A stretch of 64,000 nt of DNA from Bubalus kerabau (taxonomy: Eukaryota > Chordata > Mammalia > Artiodactyla > Bovidae): contig NC_073646.1 of NCBI RefSeq assembly GCF_029407905.1, forward strand, positions 10,062,001-10,126,000, given 5' to 3'. The position numbers were made by a program, and so were the translations under genes. The notes beneath the pieces were generated by a model that saw nothing but the letters and a program-made list of their open reading frames with translations, was not told the DNA's origin and ran no database searches. Positions within the stretch are counted from its first letter, which is position 1; every line of letters begins with the position of its first letter. This document shows positions 1-11,288 of this stretch, piece by piece.

Positions 1-772
1 TAGGTGGCTCTGCTCATCTGGGTTGGGCTTTTTCACATGACAAGAGGCAGGGTGGGTGTAGGCTGAGGTGCCTCAAATTTCCCAACAGGGTTTTTCACTC
101 TCCAGCAGTCTAACGGGTTTGTTCATATGACAGACTTGGGATTCCAGAAGAAAGAGCAAAAGCTGAAAGATCCTCTTAAGGTCCAGGCTCAAAACTGACA
201 CACTTTCAATTCTGCTGCATTCCATTGGCCTGAACAACTCATCAGACCAACCCAGACTGAAAGGCTGGGGAAATGGCTCTAACTCTTGGTGGGAGGAGCC
301 ACAGAGTCACATTATAAAAGGTGTTGTTAAAGGAAGAGATAAAAGAGTTAGGATATTTTTTGCAATCACGCTGCCATACGTTTTTAGTACTGAGAAACAC
401 TGACCATGCTTGTAAGGTGAGGTCATGTTTGTAAGTGGAAATGGATCACAACCGAGATGGAAAAATTGACCATGCAAAAGGGAATTCATTATACTTGCAA
501 TCACACAGCCCCACAATTCACACAATTGGGTCATTTGGACCATAGTGTTTTGGTGGGAATTTTATTGCATTATATACACACAGTGTATATACACTAGCGA
601 TCCACTCTCAAAGGACTGATAAAGCCTGTCAATCAAGCAAAGCTATTGATTGGGTGTACTGCAGTAGAGGAGAGCACCATTTACAAGAGTCTTGGTAGTA
701 TCTCAAAATGGGGAAATTAGTGTTGGAAAGGAAAAGCTTTTCCCCTGTCTTCTTAGGCTCTTTATCAAGACG
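1..772. other. Unassigned intergenic sequence
   Basis: No credible gene is seen. The stretch around 200-350, including a GGGAGGAG motif followed by an AGTCACATT motif, resembles an old interspersed mammalian repeat that I cannot name from memory. A similar motif recurs near 25435-25460. Confidence 0.4.
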
Positions 773-1020
773 CCTGTGAATTGCACTTTGCTGCTGTTTT
801 TGTTTAATCACTAAGTCATGTCTGACTCTTTGCAACCCCATAGACTGTATAGCCCACCAGGCTCCTCTGTCCATGGGATTTCCCAGGCAAGAATACTGGA
901 ATGGGTTACCATTTCCTTCTCTAGGGGATCTTCCCGACCCAGGGATCGAACCTGAGTCTCCTGTACTGACAGGCACATTATTTACCACTGAGCCACCTGG
1001 GAAGCCCTGTGAATTGCACT
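773..1020 (-). mobile_element. BovA/Bov-tA SINE with 15-bp target-site duplication
   Basis: The reverse complement shows the tRNA-like head (a gggcttccc-type start near 1005, with a B-box-like GATCGAACC at about 945) and a BovA body ending near 788. The element is flanked by the perfect direct repeat CCTGTGAATTGCACT at 773-787 and 1006-1020, the signature of LINE-mediated insertion. It is non-coding. Confidence 0.92.
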
Positions 1021-1150
1021 AGCAAAAGACAAATTAACAGGGGGGGAAAAAATCACACAATTTTTAGTAATATTTAAGTGCATGGGCGTTCACAGAAAAG
1101 AAGTGAAAACTTGGACAAGTTGTTCAAGGACTTGTGTATCCTTTAGGGGG

Positions 1151-1446
1151 GGCTGCGATGGGTCTTTGTTGCTGCCCTCAGGCTTTCTCTAGGTGCAGTG
1201 AGCAGGTGATACTCGAGCTGTGGTGCGCAGGTTTCTCACTTCAGTGGGTTCTCTTGTTGAGGAGCATGCGCTCTACTGCTCGTGCTTCAGCAGCTGCAGC
1301 TCAAAAATTCTGGAACATGGACTTCAGTACTTGCGGCGCACACGCTTAGTGGTTGCAGCGCACACACTTAGTTGCCCCCCGCGGCATATGGAATCTTCCC
1401 CGACCAGGGATGCGGATTTTTAACCACTGGACTACCAGGGAAGTCC
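1151..1446 (-). mobile_element. CHR-type tRNA-derived SINE
   Basis: On the minus strand the element starts with the tRNA-like head typical of cetartiodactyl CHR SINEs (gggacttccctggt-like, here at 1446-1432) and continues through the long tRNA-unrelated body that mentions repeated 'cgccacaac' motifs. It is diverged. The 67-71 aa frames across it are not genes. Confidence 0.75.
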
Positions 1447-1694
1447 TAGATACACTTTCAAAAAAGGAAAGAGAGTTTGGGCTTCAAGAGACAATAAATT
1501 ACGGGACAATTACTAGAAAATATACAGAGAGAACTAATAGGAGAACAGGAGTTACTTTCGTGAGGTCTAGGTATGCAAACTCACTTTGGTACAGACTCCC
1601 CATATCCAACGGTAAGAGTCGCTTTTCTCTTGCAAGTAGTGGAGGGAAAGAGGTGGGTGCCATCCTCAAAGGGAAACGTATGCCCTGCTTTATA

Positions 1695-1897
1695 GTGCTT
1701 CCGAGGTGGCGCAGTGGTCAAGAATCTGCCTGTCAATTCAGGAGACACACATTCGATCCCTGCGTCAGGAAGATCCCCCAGAGAAGGAAATGGCAACCCA
1801 CTCCAGTAGTCTTACCTGGAAAATCCCACGGACAGAGGAGCCTGGAGGGATACAGTCCATGGGGTCACGAAGAGGCGGACACGACTGAGCACACACC
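1695..1897 (+). mobile_element. Bov-tA SINE
   Basis: This is a plus-strand tRNA-like head (gcagtggtcaagaatctgcc at about 1711) followed by the BovA body (ggcaacccactccag at about 1792) and an ending like the BovB 3' end (ggacacgactgagc at about 1878). It is flanked by unassigned sequence. Confidence 0.85.
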
Positions 1898-3037
1898 CAG
1901 GTGCACTTCAGTCAGAGAAGGGGAGGGCAGAGACCTCTTCCTCCATCTGTTGACTCAACTGCCTTCACGGAAAAATAAACACCAAAATGGCGTATTTTGA
2001 GGTGTCATATTCTGATCTCCTTTTTTAGCAGAGGGTATTTTCCGGACTTTAGGGCCTGGGCTGAGTGATTTTAATGTGGGTTTTGCAAGGTAGGAGACCA
2101 TCTAGCCTTGGATATAGCTTATGACATAATAGCTTTGGGTAGGTGGGCCCGGTGATTCTAAGATCTTAAAAGCAAACCGTGACAAACAGTCTATTTTAGC
2201 TGGTTCGCGGTCTTATCTTCTAAGAGCAAGCATTTCCTGGAATCAACAGCTAACTGTTTTATGCCTGGTTTCTGTGTTATTTCATGTATGCATGGACACA
2301 CATTCCTGGTCCCAGTATGGTTTAATTCAGGCACAGGAAATTATGTCAGTTTCTGTTCTCATATATAGTCGATGTGTTTTATTTATCTCCTCCTTTTCTC
2401 CAACTCCACCTGTCTCCAGGTGAAATATTCCATGACCTTACTTCTCAAAAGTATGAAACAATTTTTGAACTGCACACAAAGTGTGTGTAAATCCAAGCAA
2501 AACAGGCAACACAACGCTGAAAAAGTTCTAGGCAGGGAATTAATTGAAAGGCCTGATTTCACTATTTTTGCAACAGGACACAGACTCCCACACAACCTCT
2601 TTTAAAAATCACTTCATCTTCAGAAAAGCTAGATTTCTCAACCAACGTTTGGTACATTTTTACAATAACACTCTAAAAAGCTCTGACATTGACGGATTCC
2701 AAAGAAAACGAGGCAGTATCTAAAACTTAGAATACTACTCATGGAGCATATGGCTAGACACTTTATTTAAAGGAAAGGACAAGGAATCCAGAAAGACTAT
2801 AATTAGAAAAACTTCATGCACTGCTCACAAGAACAAGTAGCTTTCCTGGTACCTGAATGTTTAAAATAATGGCCTCTGACATTTTGAAAAATGGCTATAT
2901 TGTACCAAGTCAATACAAGTGAAGAGGCACGGTCTGTGAGCAGAAAACTGTGTGATGTGATGTGTTTCTGGTTGTTTCTAGATGGGGTAAGATGATGGGC
3001 TATAAGTGCCTTTTTTGTTGCCATGACAACATTTCCT
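1898..3037. other. Unassigned intergenic sequence
   Basis: About 1.1 kb without a recognisable gene. The short frames at 2372-2605 and 2803-3024 have no recognisable domain. I cannot assign the sequence to a repeat family. Confidence 0.4.
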
Positions 3038-3930
3038 TTCAGTTCAGTTCCGTTCAGTCACTCAGTCATGTCTGACTCTTTGCGACCCCATGAACCACAG
3101 GTGTGTTCCTGAACTGGCGTGCTGTGGTTCATGGGGTCCTAAAGAGTCAGACACAACTGAGCGACTGAACGGAATTGAACTGAACTGAACCGCAGCATGC
3201 CAGGCCTCCCTGTCCATCACCAACTCCCAGAGTCCACCCAAACCCATGAACATTGTGTTGGTGATGCCATCCAACCACCTCATCCTCTGTTGTCCCCTTC
3301 TCCTCCTGCCCTTAATCTTTCCCAGCATCAGGGTCTTTTCAATGAGTCAGCACTCCACATCAGGTGGCCAAAGAATTGGAGTTTTAACGTCCTTCAACAT
3401 CAGTCCTTCCAATGAACACCCAGGACTAATCTCCTTTAGGATGGACTGGTTGGATCTCCTTGTACTCCAAGGGATTCTCAAGAGTCTTCTCCAACACCAC
3501 AGTTCAAAAGCATCAATTCTTTGGTGCTCAGCTTTCTTTATAGTCCAACTCTCACATCCATACATGACCACTGGAAAAACCATAGCCTTGACTAGACAGA
3601 CCTTCGTTGGCAAAGTAATGTCTCTGCTTTTGAATATGCTGTCTAGGTTGGTCATAACTTTACTTCCAAGGAGCAAGCATCTTTTAATTTCATGGCTACA
3701 ACCACCATCCGCAGTGATTTTGGAGCCCAGAAAAATAAAGTCAGCCATGGTTTCCACTGTTCCCCATCTATTTGCCATGAGGTGATGGGACCAGATGGGA
3801 TGATCTTAGTTTTCTAAATGTTGAGCTTTAAGCCAACTTCTTCACTCTCTTCTTTCACTTTCATCAAAAGGCTCTTTAGTTCTCCACTTTCTGCCATAAG
3901 GGTGGTGTCCTCTACATACCTGAGGTCATT
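3038..3930 (-). mobile_element. BovB LINE 3' fragment with an inverted 3'-end duplication
   Basis: The minus strand encodes the C-terminal part of the BovB ORF2 product. The frame at 3347-3778 carries the recognisable segment around 'VMYGCESWT' found in other copies here. The 3' terminus near 3038 is the usual (GAACT)n-like tail read in reverse. A second, inverted copy of the last ~65 bases lies at 3122-3189, so 3038-3100 and 3122-3189 can form a hairpin with a ~21-nt loop. The element is 5' truncated at about 3930. Confidence 0.9.
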
Positions 3931-5156
3931 TCCTTTAGTAATATGGGTAACTGCACCATGAGCTGAGGCGTTCAGCCAGTGCTGTAATAAGCTGAGATGA
4001 GTGGAAATCAGCCTCCTTTAGTGGATACTGTCAGGCAGGCCTTTGACTCCCACACTGCTCCATTCCATTCTTCACAGGGCAACAAGCACCCCCACAGCCC
4101 GGTATACAAAACCCATCAATGCCATCTTCCTGTGTCAGACTTACCACCATTATCTGCCCCTGGCTCTCTCAACTTCTCAATTATGTGAACAAAAAATTCT
4201 ATATTTATTGCTTACTCTAGTCTGGTTTGTGTTTCTATCCTTTTACATTGAAAAATCATTTTAAATATGTTTGGTGGTGGTTTTGGTGATGGTGTATACC
4301 CTTCTATTTTGATATCTTGCTATAGGCATTGTTTTTGAAATGGCCACTACTGAATTCCTATGTGGAACCAAGTTTTTTTGTCTGGCAATAGAGTTTTTCC
4401 ACAGAGACTCTCCAGAACTGGTGATTGACAATGGTCATAACTACAGATTTTTGTTAATTCTGATGTTCTCTGTATAAACCCATCTGTAGTCAAAAACTGT
4501 GGTTGGGGAGGGAGGTAGGATTGGGGTGGTGCTCCAGTGAGGGAAGAGAAATCAGTGACTTTGTCAGCCATAAGAACTCAAAAAGGAATACAGAATTGTT
4601 ATAAAGTCCCTGGCTTTCCACATGACCCTGGACTTTGAAGACATATTAGAAGGGGTCCCCAATTTCATATTTTCTCAGTCCTCCTGTCTTTTAAGCCTCT
4701 CTCCTTAAAGCTGCATGAGAATATATTTTATTTAGGGGCCAGCTGCTCTGCCCAAGGAAAATGGAAAACAAGCATGTCTCTGAGGATAACAAATGTGGTT
4801 GACCTTGGGTGGAAGGGAGTGGTGCAGATAAAAGTCCTTGAAAGAGGAACAAGGAGCTGAAAAATATCACATGTCTTTGGGAAAAAGAGAATCATTGTAG
4901 AACAAGATAAGTGAGTGCTCTAGCCTGTGTTGGGATGGAAAACAGGACCCCTCGGCCCTTGGGCAGGAAGAGGAGGATAGTGGGTCTGAATGGTCCAGGG
5001 AAAAGCAGCTCAGAGAGAAGGGAGCGGGGATCAGGGATCTTTAGTAATCCATGTCTGCAGCGGCTTCTTGGACCTCAGTAACAGGGATGTGTCTTTACTC
5101 TCATCGGTAGGGAAACTGATGTGAGAGGCTGAAAAATTCCTAACAGAGCTAAGACT
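3931..5156. other. Unassigned intergenic sequence
   Basis: No gene or clear repeat is recognised. Short frames such as 3997-4188 and 4347-4571 show no domain. Confidence 0.4.
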
Positions 5157-5785
5157 GTGTGCCAGGTACCATTCTAAGTGTGTTTCATCTGGTAACCCAT
5201 GTAATGCTGTCAAAGAAAATGCAGTAAGGTAAAGTGGCAAAAACAAGATTGACTCAGAACTATGGCAACAGAGGAAAAGAGACCCCTGTGTGGAACTGGG
5301 CTCAACTCTGAAATCAACAAGGACCAGTGGGGACTCCTAGCCAGGGAGAAAGGTGGTGGTTGGGGGCTGGAAAATCACTAAGAGGAAACACTGGGGATTC
5401 CACCTAAAACAACCTAACGGGATTCTCGCTGAAAGTGGAGCAAAGTAATCAGACATCACCTAGTGGTCAGACATTGGGGGATGGGGGTAGATGAGGAATT
5501 TGGTCAGACATCCATGGTGATCAGATACTGAGGGTGGGGGATGCTGGGGATGCTGGCTAAGCTGACTTAGCCATTTTTGCTAAGACTGGGGCATGCCAAG
5601 AAAAGCACGGGAGCCCCAAAACTGAGTTCTCCTTGGGAAGAGAGTTTGGAGGAGCTGATTAGAGTTTGATCAAGGAGAGAGACTTTGTCAACCCTTAAAA
5701 CAGCTCTACGAAATAGATAATGTTATTCCCTTTTACAGATGAGAATACTTGGTGTAGAGGCTCTGGCCAGCTGTAGATCCAGTTC
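5157..5785 (-). repeat. MIR SINE split by a later insertion
   Basis: Bases 5157-5213 read like the 3' part of MIR on the minus strand (tgtgccaggtaccattctaag). Bases 5687-5785 contain the MIR core (ttcccttttacagatgag near 5735). The two halves are in the right order and orientation for one MIR interrupted by 5214-5686. Confidence 0.6.
5214..5686 (-). mobile_element. Probable solo LTR inside MIR
   Basis: This 473-bp block is flanked by GTCAA at 5209-5213 and 5687-5691 (TGTCAA if one more base is counted), as expected of an ERV target duplication. It interrupts a MIR. The minus-strand 3' part resembles an old LTR end. I see no clear TG...CA termini or AATAAA, so the family is unknown. Confidence 0.4.
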
Positions 5786-5853
5786 TCTGTGCTTAGGCAG
5801 CATACTTCACTGAGGGCACAGTGTGAGTACATTAACCTGCTGTAGATCTGACT

Positions 5854-5982
5854 CAGTTTCAGTTTCAGTTTAGTCGCTCAGTCGTGTCCGACTCTTTGCG
5901 ACCCCATGAATCACAGCACGCCAGGCCTCCCTGTCCATCACCAACTCCCAGAGTTCACCCAGACTCAACGTCCATTGAGTCA
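5854..5982 (-). mobile_element. BovB 3'-terminal fragment
   Basis: About 130 bases of the BovB 3' end in reverse orientation, with the diagnostic run 'cgtgtccgactctttgcgac' at about 5883. It is heavily 5' truncated. Confidence 0.85.
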
Positions 5983-6474
5983 GACTTTTTGCCAATCAGC
6001 AGTCACAAGATTTTTAACTTGTACCTCAATTTCAGCTCCTTGGAGAATGACTACCTCCCTCTTCGAGGTAATGCTCTAAGGCCTCCCAAAATGAAATTCA
6101 CATCTTTTCAAGTGAAGGAGATGCAGACAGGCCACCCTGAAACATTCCACTTTGGCTTAAGAATCATTTTGAACTGAAGATGTTCAAAATGGCTCCTGAA
6201 ATCCCTCATCTACTGAAAGGTAGAACCTTCTGAAAGAATTCAGCTGTCCTAAGTCCCCTCTCCAGGAGCCACTCGAGTTTTGTCCTGAGGAGAGAAGTCA
6301 GTACCCCACCCAGACAGACATTGTCACAAGACTGTCCTGCCTCCCATCTAACCTTTTAAGGACTCATCGAGCTTTCCAAAGCATCGTTTTCTTCTTTATA
6401 GATATTCATTCTCCCACTTCTGTTTCCCCTACTAAGGAACATAGACCTCAAATTCTAACTACTCCCCTGTGCTA
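5983..6474. other. Unassigned intergenic sequence
   Basis: No gene or repeat family is recognised. The frame at 5884-6177 starts in the BovB fragment and is not a gene. Confidence 0.4.
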
Positions 6475-6695
6475 GTTGTTATTGTTTAATTGCTTAGTTG
6501 GGTCCAACTCTTTTAAGACCCTATGGACTGTAGCCCACCAGCCTCCTCTGTTCATGGGATACTCCAGGTAATAATACTGGAGTGGGTTGCCATGCCTCAT
6601 CCAGGGCTCCCCAACCCAGGAATCAAACTCTCATCTCTTTCATCTCCTGCATTGGCAGGTGGGTTCTTTACCTACTGAGCCACCAGGGAAGCCCC
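6475..6695 (-). mobile_element. Bov-tA SINE
   Basis: Minus-strand SINE with the tRNA-like head ending in gggaagcc (read + near 6686) and the BovA body ending near 6480. Imperfect flanking repeats are visible: CCTGTGCTAGTT before the element and CCTGAGCTACTT after it. Confidence 0.85.
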
Positions 6696-6770
6696 CTGAG
6701 CTACTTACCTTTCTCCCACATATATAGGCAGTGTGCATGCTAGCACACTTCTATTTGATTAATCCTAGGG

Positions 6771-7634
6771 TTTTTTTTAATTGATTTATTTTCTATTCAA
6801 GGATAATTGCTTTACAGAATTTTGCTGTTTTCTGTCAAACCTCAACATGAATCAGCCATAGGTATACATATGTCCCCTCCCTTTCAAACTTCCCTCCCAT
6901 CTCCCTCTCCATCCCACCCCTCTAGGCTGATACAGAGCCCCTGTCTGAATTTCTTAGCCATACAGCAAATTCCCGTTGGCTATCTATTTTACATATGGCA
7001 ATAGTTCCCACATTACTCTTTCCATACATCTCATCCTCTCCTCCCCTCTCCCCATGTCCATAAATCTATTCTCTATGTCTGTTTCTCCACTGCTGCCCTG
7101 GAAGTAAATTCTTCAGTACCATTTTTCTAGATTCCATATATATGTGTTAGAATACGGTGTTTATCTTTCTCTTTCTGACTCATTTCACTCTATATAATAG
7201 CTTCTAGGTTTATCCACTTCTTTAGAACAGACTCAAACGTGTTCCTTTTTATGACTGAGTAATATTGCATTGTGAATATATACCACAGCTTCTTTATCCA
7301 TTCATCTGTTGATGGACATCTAGATTGCTTCCATGTTCTAGCTGTTGTAAATAGTGCTGCAACGAACAATGGGATACATGTGTCTCTTTCAATTTTGGTT
7401 TCCTCAGGGTATATGCCTAGGAGTGGGATTGCTGGGTCATATGGGTGTTTTATTCCTAGTTTTTTGAGGAATCTCCATATTGTCTTCCATAGTGGCTATA
7501 TCAATTTACATTCCCACCAACAGTGCAAGAGAGATCCCTTTTCTCCACACCCTTTCCAGCATTTATTGTTTGTAGACTTTTTGATGAGGGCCATTCTGAT
7601 CAGTGTGAGGTGATATCTCATTGTAGTTTTGATT
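6771..7634 (-). mobile_element. L1 3' end (end of ORF2 plus 3' UTR), part of a U6-L1 chimera
   Basis: On the minus strand this reads as the last part of L1 ORF2 (the frame at 7496-7711 covers the C-terminal segment). It is followed by a 3' UTR with the purine-rich GGGAGGGAAG-type tract (about 6885-6925) and an A-rich tail (the T-run at 6771-6778). The 5' end of this L1 part is joined directly to the 3' end of a U6 snRNA copy at 7635. Confidence 0.9.
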
Positions 7635-7693
7635 AAAAATACGGAACGCTTCACGAATATGCATGTCGTCCTTGCACAGGGGCCATGATAATA

Positions 7694-7730
<37 letters not shown>

Positions 7731-7741
7731 TAGGCGAGCAC
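7635..7741 (-). pseudogene. RNU6: Full-length U6 snRNA pseudogene fused to L1
   Basis: The minus strand begins GTGCTCGC at 7741 and ends with the ACGGAACGCTTC region and a short A/T tail at 7635, giving the complete ~107-nt U6 length. U6 is the spliceosomal RNA that pairs with the 5' splice site and U2. The TATACTAAAATTGGAACGAT block (7722-7702) and the CATGGCCCC-like block are recognisable with a few substitutions, for example ATGATAATATTC in place of the usual branch-interacting stretch. The 3' end abuts an L1 in the same orientation with no intervening poly(A). That is the structure of U6-L1 chimeras made by template switching during L1 reverse transcription. No snRNA promoter elements are recognised upstream (above 7741), so it is probably silent. 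Confidence 0.93.
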
Positions 7742-8111
7742 TGACTGATCCTTGTTAATCGGTCTTTTGTTGGTCTTGTTTACAGGGCCCCAGTTGAAAA
7801 TGCCTAAGATAGGCAGAGGGAAAAGATTTTTTTATTCCCCTACACAATTCAGACCATCTTAAACACATCCTCCCTGTTTGGTGAAAGTCCATCCAGTCTT
7901 TTTTGCACAGTGAAGCAACAAGTAATTAAAAAATGGTTCTATTTATCCAGAAGACAAACTTCATAACATGGTCACATTTTCTGCTGTCTCTACTCAGAGG
8001 TCTGGAGCCTAAAGGGTTGGGAGGAAGGGTTATACTGGATAGCATGAAGTTTCTTTGTGGGTTTTTTGTTTTGTTTTGTTTTGCTTTTTTTTTAAATCTA
8101 GAGAGTTCACT
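7742..8111. other. Unassigned intergenic sequence
   Basis: No gene. A T-rich/TTTTG simple tract is present at about 8060-8095. No repeat family is recognised. Confidence 0.4.
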
Positions 8112-8231
8112 AAGAGAAAGAAATGGCAACCCTCTCCAGTATTCTTGCCTCAGAAATCCCATGGACAGAGGAACCCAGAAGGCTACAGTCCATGGGGTTG
8201 CCAAAAGTAGGACACGACTTAGCAACTAAGT
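8112..8231 (+). mobile_element. BovA SINE fragment (head missing)
   Basis: Only the BovA body is present on the plus strand (ggcaaccctctccag at about 8125 to ggacacgacttagcaac at about 8210). The tRNA-like head is absent. Confidence 0.8.
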
Positions 8232-8334
8232 AACAGAGAGCTTACAAAAACAGGGGGAGGAGCAAGATCAGGTTCTAGAAACAAATGCCTGGTTAAAGAT
8301 TTTGAGGCTAAGTTACAAAGATGGTTAAAGATTG

Positions 8335-10122
8335 TTCAGTTCAGTTCAGTTCAGTCGCTCAGTCGTGTCTGACTCTTTGCGACCCCATGAATTGCAGCAC
8401 GCCAGGCCTCCCTGTCCATCACCAACTCCCGGAGTTCACTCAAACTCACATCCATCGAGTCAGTGATGCCATCTAGCCATCTCATCCTCTGTCGTCCCCT
8501 TCGCCTCCTGCCCCCAATCCCTCCCAGCATCAGAGTCTTTTCCAATGAGTCAACTCTTCGCATGAGGTGGCCAAAGTACTGGAGTTTCAGCTTTAGCATC
8601 ATTCCTTCCAAAAAAATCCCAGGACCGATCTCCTTTAGAATGGACTGGTTGGATCTCCTTGCAGTCCAAGGGATTCTCAAGAGTCTTCTCCAACACCACA
8701 ATTCAAAAGCATCAATTCTTCAGTGCTAAGCTTTCTTCACAGTCCAAATCTCACATCCATACATGACCACTGGAAAAACCATAGCCCTGACTAGACGGAC
8801 CTTTGTTGGCAAAGAAATGTGTCTGCTTTTCAATATGCTATCTAGGTTGGTCATAACTTTCCTTCCAAGGAGCAAGTGTCTTTTCATTTCATGGCTACAA
8901 TCACCACCTGCAGTGATTTGGGAGCCCAAAAAAAGAAAGTCTGACACTGTTTCCACTGTTTCCCCATCTATTTCCCATGAAGTGATGGGACCAGATGCCA
9001 TGATTTTCATTTTCTGAATGTTGAGCTTTAAGCCAACTTTTTCACTATCTTCTTTCACTTTCATCAAGAGGCTTTTGAGTTCCTCTTCACTTTCTGCCAT
9101 AATGGTGGTGTCATCTGTATATCTGAGGTTATTGATATTTCTCCTGGCAATCTTGATTCCAGTTTGTTCTTCTTCCAGCCCAGCGTTTCTCATGATGTAC
9201 TCTGCATATAACTTAAATAAGCAGAGTGACAATATACAGCCTTGACATACTCCTTTTCCTATTTGGAACCAGTCTGTTGTTCCATGTCCAGTTCTAACTG
9301 TTGCTTCCTGACCTGCATATAGGTTTCTCAAGAGGCAGGTCAGGTGGCCTGGTATTCCCATCTCTTTCAGAATTTTCCACAGTTTATTGTGATCCACACA
9401 GTCAAAGGCTTTGGCATAGTCATTAAAACAGAAATAGATGTTTTTCTGGAACTCTCTTGCTTTTCCAATGATCCAGCAGATGTTGGCAATTTGGTCTCTG
9501 GTTTCTCTGCCTTTTCTAAAACCAGCTTGAACATCTGGAAGTTCACGGTTCACGTATTGCTGAAGCCTGGCTTGGAGAATTTTGAGCATTACTTTACTAG
9601 CTTGTGAGATGAGTGCAATTGTGCGGTAGTTTGAGCATTCCTTGGCATTGCCTTTCTTTGGGATTGGAATGAAAACTGACCTTTTCCAGTCCTGTGGCCA
9701 CTGCTGAGTTTTCCAGATTTGCTGACATATTGAGTGTAGTACTTTCACAGCATCATCTTTCAGGATTTGAAATAGCTCCACTGGAATTCCATCACCTCCA
9801 CTTGCTTTGTTTGTAGTGATGCTTTCAAAGGCCCACTTGACTTCACATTCCAGGATGTCTGGCTCTAGGTGAGTGATCACACCATCGTAGTTGTCCAGGT
9901 CATTGGGAGCTTTTTTGTACAGTTCTTCTGTGTATTCCTACCATACCACCTCTTCTTAATACCTTCTGCTTCTGTGAGGTCCATACCATTTCTGTCCTTT
10001 ATCGAGCCCATCTTTGCATGAAATGTTCCCTTGGTATCTCTAATTTTCTTGAAGAGATCTCTAGTCTTTCCCATTCTGTTGTTTTCCTCTGTTTCTTTGC
10101 ATTGATCGCTGAGGAAGGCTTT
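8335..10122 (-). mobile_element. BovB LINE, 5'-truncated, 1.8 kb
   Basis: The minus-strand 3' end is at 8335 with the (TTCAG)n-like terminus. The element runs to about 10122, inside the segment between endonuclease and RT. It covers the RT and C-terminal parts of ORF2 and is one of the least decayed copies in the left half of the window. Confidence 0.93.
8351..9880 (-). pseudogene. BovB ORF2 reverse transcriptase, interrupted
   Basis: The frame from 9880 to 8726 (384 aa) holds most of the RTE-clade reverse transcriptase, which copies BovB RNA at the nicked target. Visible blocks are 'NKASGGDGIPVELFQ' near the start, 'AFDCVDHNKLWKIL' in the middle, and the catalytic box, which reads YTDD in place of the YADD of sister copies. 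The two aspartates are kept. The frame stops at 8728-8726 with TAG, meets a TGA a few codons on (a probable CGA-to-TGA change), and then continues open in the same frame to 8351. The endonuclease is missing through 5' truncation, so no mobile protein can be made. Confidence 0.88.
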
Positions 10123-10665
10123 AGGCAACAAAATTCATGACTAAGTTATTTGGGGTAAATGTTAACTTCACTGGGCCATTAATCAGATAAAACCACTAAT
10201 TAACAAAGACAGCAAACAACAAAATTCCACTTCTGTAGACAAGTTGGTTAAGTCTGTTGCCTGTTATCTGCACAGTGGAACTTGGCCTTGTCTCAATTTT
10301 AGGACAACTTTTATCTTCTCAACAAATAACCCTCTTTACATCCCCAGCCACTTCTCACACCCTAATTTCTTGGGTAAAGATATCCATTGTGAAAATTAAG
10401 GCCCGTTGAACACGTAAAACATAAAATCTTTCCTATCACACAACTCAATTTACAGTATTTCTTGACTTTTATTGCAACACAGATATAAACAGCACTGTCA
10501 AAATTTGTATCATAATATCCTTGCTCTTCTGGCCTCTTTCTTGGTCTGTTTTGAATGGTTTTCTTGTTATTGCATCAGACGTAATGGCGGTATCTGTTAT
10601 GATTCTCTGAGTAGCAAGCAGTGGACGTCCATGTTCACTGTCTTGAACAGTAAGAAAGATACGCA
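10123..10665. other. Unassigned intergenic sequence
   Basis: A+T-rich, with no gene or repeat recognised. The frames at 10469-10681 and 10472-10939 run into the neighbouring SINE and lack domains. Confidence 0.4.
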
Positions 10666-10882
10666 TGCTAAACGCCATCATTCATGTCCGACTCTTTGTG
10701 ACCCTATGGGCTATTGTCTGTCAAGGCTCCTCTGTCCTGGGATTCTTCCAGGCAACAGTACCGGAGTGGGCTGCCATAACCTTCTCCTTAGGATCTTCCC
10801 AACCCAGGGATCGAACCTGCAGCTCCTATGTCTCCTGCATTGGCAGCTGGGTTCTTTACCACTAATGCCACCTGGGAAGCCC
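10666..10882 (-). mobile_element. Bov-tA SINE
   Basis: Minus-strand SINE. The tRNA-like head is at 10882-10800 (B-box-like GATCGAACC at about 10810) and the BovA body extends to about 10680 ('tccgactctttgtgac'). It is moderately diverged. Confidence 0.85.
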
Positions 10883-11150
10883 CTAATAAGGATATATCAC
10901 CCCACAAAATTAATAAGCCCAGCAACAGAGAGCATTTAGCTGAGACTGATACAGCAGCTCAGCCATGTCACCAATGACCTGGCTTCTCTTGATTTTTCTT
11001 CAATTTCCCTAAAACTTGTTTCAAAGTAAGACTAAGAAGGGGTTCAGAACATGGCACCCCCAAACACATCACTTTGACATATTGATCAACTTAAGCTGCT
11101 GACACGTGAGAAACAGCAGATGCAGGAAGGTCTCTCTGACCACTGCTTTC

Positions 11151-11288
11151 TCTTTTTTTAATATGTATTATTTATTTATTTGTCTGTGCTGGGTCTTAGC
11201 TGTGATCTAGTTCCCTGACCAGGGAACCAACCCAGGCCCCCTCCATTCGGACGAGGAGTCTTAGCCACTGTACTACCAGGACAATCCC
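11151..11288 (-). mobile_element. CHR-type SINE fragment
   Basis: T-rich start (A-rich tail on the minus strand) followed by 'tagttccctgaccaggga' at about 11208, and a head ending in a degraded 'ggacttccc' at about 11288. Confidence 0.7.

Noticed and set aside
1353..2000. A 215-aa plus-strand frame.
   Set aside because: It crosses a CHR SINE, unassigned DNA and a Bov-tA SINE. The translated SINE explains its apparent composition.
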